From Neocallimastix lanati (nom. inval.) (taxonomy: Eukaryota > Neocallimastigomycota > Neocallimastigomycetes > Neocallimastigales > Neocallimastigaceae): 64,000 nucleotides of DNA. Below the pieces are notes generated by a model that worked only from the letters and a program-made list of their open reading frames with translations, searched no databases and was not told the origin of the DNA. The DNA lies in NCBI GenBank assembly GCA_016946835.1, contig JACVTC010000181.1, forward strand, positions 27,501 through 91,500, read 5' to 3'. Positions 61,125 through 64,000 of this stretch are shown piece by piece; position 1 is the first letter of the stretch, and every line of letters begins with the position of its first letter. The position numbers and the translations under genes were made by a program.

Positions 61125-64000
61125 TTAATGTAATATTCTTGATAATAGATATTTCCTAATATCTCTAAGATCATTTTTACGTTTGATATATGTTTTGTTT
61201 TTATCTGCTCCATGTTTCATCAAGTATCTTATTAAATTATTATCCCTATTTTTACGTGCATTAATTAATACTGTTTCACCACTCCGATTTTTTTTATTTA
61301 TATCTGCCCCATGTTCCACCAAGTATTCTACTGAAAATTTATTTCCACTTCTACATGCATCAAATAATGGTGTTTCACCATTCCGGTTTTCTTTATTTAT
61401 ATCTGCTCCATGTTTCACCAAGTATCTTATTAAAATGTTATCCCTATTTTTACATGCATTAAATAATACTGTTTCACCACTCCGGTTTTCTTTATTTATA
61501 TCTGCTCCATGTTCCACCAAGTATGCTACTAAATAGTTATTTCCATTTTTACATGCATCAAATAATGGTGTTTCACCACTCTGATTTTCTTTATTTATAT
61601 CTACCCCATGTTCCACCAAGTATGCTACTAAATCGTTATTTTTATTTCTACATGAAATAAATAATGCTGTTTCACCATTTCGATTTTCTTTATTTATATC
61701 TGCTCCATGTTTCACCAAGTATTCAATTAAATCTTTATTTCCACTTCCACTTCTACATGCTTTATTTAATACTGTTTTATCACTCTGATTTATTCTATTT
61801 ATATTTACTCCATGTTCCACCAAGTATTCTACTAAATATTTATTTCCAATTTCGCATTCATCAAATAATATGGTTTCACCATTCCAATATTTGTTATTTA
61901 TATTTGCTCCATGTTTCACCGAGCCTTCTACTAAATTTTCACCTTCATTACTACATACTTTAAATAATGCTGTTTCACCATCATTATTTTCTTTATTTAT
62001 ATCTAATCCATGTTTCACCAAGTATTTTACTAAATTTTTATTTCCACTTTCACATGCATTAAATAATGGTGTTTCACCACTCTGATTTTCTTTATTTATG
62101 TCTGCTCCATGTTCCACCAAGTATTCTACTAAATATTTATTTCCACTTTTACAAGCATCAAATAATGGTGTCTCACCACTCTGATTTTCTTTATTTATAT
62201 CTACTCCATATTCCACCAAGTATTCTACTAAATCTTTATTTCCACTTTCACATGCATTAAATAATGGTGTTTCACCACTCCGGTTTTCTTTATTTATATC
62301 TGCTCCATGTTTCACCAAGTATCTTATTAAAATGTTATCCCTATTTTTACATGCATTAAATAAGACTGTTTCACCACTCCGGTTTTCTTTATTTATATCT
62401 GCTCCATGTTCCACCAAGTATGCTATTAAATATTTATTTCCACTTTTACATGCATCAAATAATGGTGTTTCACCACTCTGATTTTCTTTATTTATATCTG
62501 CCCCATGTTCCACCAAGTATGCTACTAAATCGTTATTTTTATTTCTACATGAAATAAATAATGGTGTTTCACCACTCCGATTTTCTTTATTTATATCTGC
62601 TCCATGTTTCACCAAGTATTCAATTAAATTTTTATTTCCACTTCCACTTCTACATGTTTTATCACTCTGATTTATTCTATTTATATTTACTCCATGTTCC
62701 ACCAAGTATTCTACTAAATATTTATTTCCAATTTCGCATTCATCAAATAATATGGTTTCACCATTCCAATATTTGTTATTTATATTTGCTCCATGCTCCA
62801 CAGAGCCTTCTCCTAAATTTTCACCTTCCTTACTACATACTTTAAATAATACTGTATCACCATCATTATTTTCTTTATTTATATCAGCTCCATGCTCCAC
62901 CAAGTATTCAATTAAAGCTGTATTTCCACTTTTACAAACATCAAATAATACTGTTTCACCATTTCGATTTTCTTTATTTATATCGGCTCCATGTTCCACT
63001 AAGCATTCTACTAAATCTTTATTTCCACTTTTACATGCATAAAATAAAAATGTTTCACCAATCTCATTGATTTTTTTATTTATATCTGTTCCATGCTCCA
63101 CCAAGTATTCAATTAAACCTTTATTTCCACTTTTACATGCATTAAATAATACTATTTCACCATTTCGATTTTCTTTATTTATATCGGCTCCATATTCCAC
63201 CAAGCATTCTACAAAATCCTTTTTTCCACTTTTACATGCATCAAATAAAAATGTTTCACCAATCTCATTGATTTTTTTATTTATATCAGCTCCATGCTCC
63301 ACCAAGCATTCTATTAAATCTTTATTACTTCTTTCATAAGCAATAGATAATACTGTTTTACCATCCTGATTTTCTTTATTTATATCGGCTCCATGTTCCA
63401 CCAAGTATTCTATTAAATCTGTATTTCCACTTTCACATACATCAAATAATACGGTTTCACCATTGCAATATTCTTTATTTATATCTGACCCATGTTCCAC
63501 CAAGCATTCTACTAAACCTTTCTTTCCACTTTTACATGCATTATATAATACTGTTTTACCACCCTGATTTTCTTTATTTATATCTGCTCCATGTTCCACC
63601 AAGCATTCTACTAAATCTGTATTTCCACTTTCACATACATCAAATAATACGGTTTCACCATCCCAATCTTCTTTATTTATATCTGCTCCATGTTCCACCA
63701 AGCATTCTACTAAACCTTTCTTTCCACTTTTACATGCATTATTTAATACTGTTTTACCATCCTGATTTTCTTTATTTATATCTGCTCCATGTTTCACCAA
63801 GCATTCTATTAAATCTTTATTTCCACTTTCACATACACTAAATAATACTGTTTCACCATTCCAAAGTTCTTTATTTATATCTGCTCCATGTTCCACTAAG
63901 CATTCTACTAAATCTTTATTTCCACTTTTACATGCATTATATAATACTGTTACACCATATTTATTTTCTTTATTTATATCTACTCCATGTTCTACCAAGT
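61125..64000 (-). CDS. ankyrin-repeat protein, at least 957 aa, 5' end outside the window (ANK7)
   Basis: Open to the right edge, so the start and cap are not seen. About 29 ankyrin repeats of the GADINKEN type are followed by a family-like tail (YIKRKNDLRDIRKYLLSRILH). A block of about 0.9 kb is present twice in tandem (roughly 61.4-62.27 and 62.28-63.0 kb), recognisable by HGVNINRINQSDK, GANINNKYWNGETILFDECE and CRSGSGNK. The two copies differ by small in-frame changes, including shortening around CRSGSG. Some repeats carry EGENL-EGS in place of GNKDLVEYL. No membrane segment. It is probably a functional cytosolic scaffold; partners unknown. Confidence 0.82.
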   Translation of the reverse strand, partial: LVEHGVDINKENKYGVTVLYNACKSGNKDLVECLVEHGADINKELWNGETVLFSVCESGNKDLIECLVKHGADINKENQDGKTVLNNACKSGKKGLVECLVEHGADINKEDWDGETVLFDVCESGNTDLVECLVEHGADINKENQGGKTVLYNACKSGKKGLVECLVEHGSDINKEYCNGETVLFDVCESGNTDLIEYLVEHGADINKENQDGKTVLSIAYERSNKDLIECLVEHGADINKKINEIGETFLFDACKSGKKDFVECLVEYGADINKENRNGEIVLFNACKSGNKGLIEYLVEHGTDINKKINEIGETFLFYACKSGNKDLVECLVEHGADINKENRNGETVLFDVCKSGNTALIEYLVEHGADINKENNDGDTVLFKVCSKEGENLGEGSVEHGANINNKYWNGETILFDECEIGNKYLVEYLVEHGVNINRINQSDKTCRSGSGNKNLIEYLVKHGADINKENRSGETPLFISCRNKNNDLVAYLVEHGADINKENQSGETPLFDACKSGNKYLIAYLVEHGADINKENRSGETVLFNACKNRDNILIRYLVKHGADINKENRSGETPLFNACESGNKDLVEYLVEYGVDINKENQSGETPLFDACKSGNKYLVEYLVEHGADINKENQSGETPLFNACESGNKNLVKYLVKHGLDINKENNDGETALFKVCSNEGENLVEGSVKHGANINNKYWNGETILFDECEIGNKYLVEYLVEHGVNINRINQSDKTVLNKACRSGSGNKDLIEYLVKHGADINKENRNGETALFISCRNKNNDLVAYLVEHGVDINKENQSGETPLFDACKNGNNYLVAYLVEHGADINKENRSGETVLFNACKNRDNILIRYLVKHGADINKENRNGETPLFDACRSGNKFSVEYLVEHGADINKKNRSGETVLINARKNRDNNLIRYLMKHGADKNKTYIKRKNDLRDIRKYLLSRILH

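Overview
The window looks like nuclear DNA from an anaerobic gut fungus (Neocallimastigomycota). The evidence is an extremely AT-rich background with long homopolymers and AAT/ATT tracts, two broken GH5 cellulase genes carrying a fungal-type CBM1 (one also carries a Cys-rich WGWEN module resembling CBM10 or the fungal dockerin), asparagine-rich linkers, and a large family of ankyrin genes. Nothing was searched against a database, so the placement rests on these recognised families. No rRNA or tRNA gene was recognised.

Layout: 1-2970 is an AT satellite built round a short palindrome. 4.2-5.4 kb holds two small unrecognised ORFs. From 6 kb to the right edge the window is mostly copies of one unit: an ankyrin-repeat (ANK) gene on the minus strand with characteristic flanks. 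Copies lie at 6.1-7.2 (dead), 17.2-21.1 (split by a stop that was itself duplicated), 26.9-27.25 (tail only), 31.9-33.5 (intact), 37.1-38.2 (3' end lost), 52.3-55.3 (long, open) and 61.1-64.0 kb (open, runs off the edge). Five copies share a TATA-like element upstream of the start. GH5-CBM1 debris is embedded in the same units at 8.5-9.8, 27.25-28.2 and, inverted, 60.5-61.1 kb.

Mobile elements sit between and inside these units. Three are Ty1/copia fossils: A at 11.2-16.7 and C at 43.8-49.2 on the minus strand, B at 21.5-26.4 on the plus strand. D (28.6-30.7 kb) is a non-coding LTR element, E (34.8-37.1 kb) is a truncated copia-like piece that ends exactly where an ANK gene is cut, and 59.04-59.44 kb is a likely solo LTR. 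Elements A-E all carry the same 14-base primer-binding site abutting the 5' LTR, and it matches the anticodon arm of tRNA-Lys(CUU). A Mutator-like DNA transposon (39.5-43.6 kb) has 42-bp inverted repeats and a likely 9-bp target duplication. A second, decayed one (49.2-50.8 kb) has element C inserted in or beside it.

The most unusual feature is a duplicated block at 38.2-38.87 and 55.26-58.19 kb. Both copies join AT-rich sequence to a GC-rich stretch of unknown identity. In the second copy a 2,136-bp piece of a different ankyrin-type gene lies exactly at the junction and is bounded by GT and AG, so the first copy looks like the empty or spliced form.

Functionally the window is a repeat-driven gene nursery rather than an operon or pathway. 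ANK genes expand by unequal exchange of 99-bp repeats, are copied with their flanks, and are cut and carried by mobile elements.
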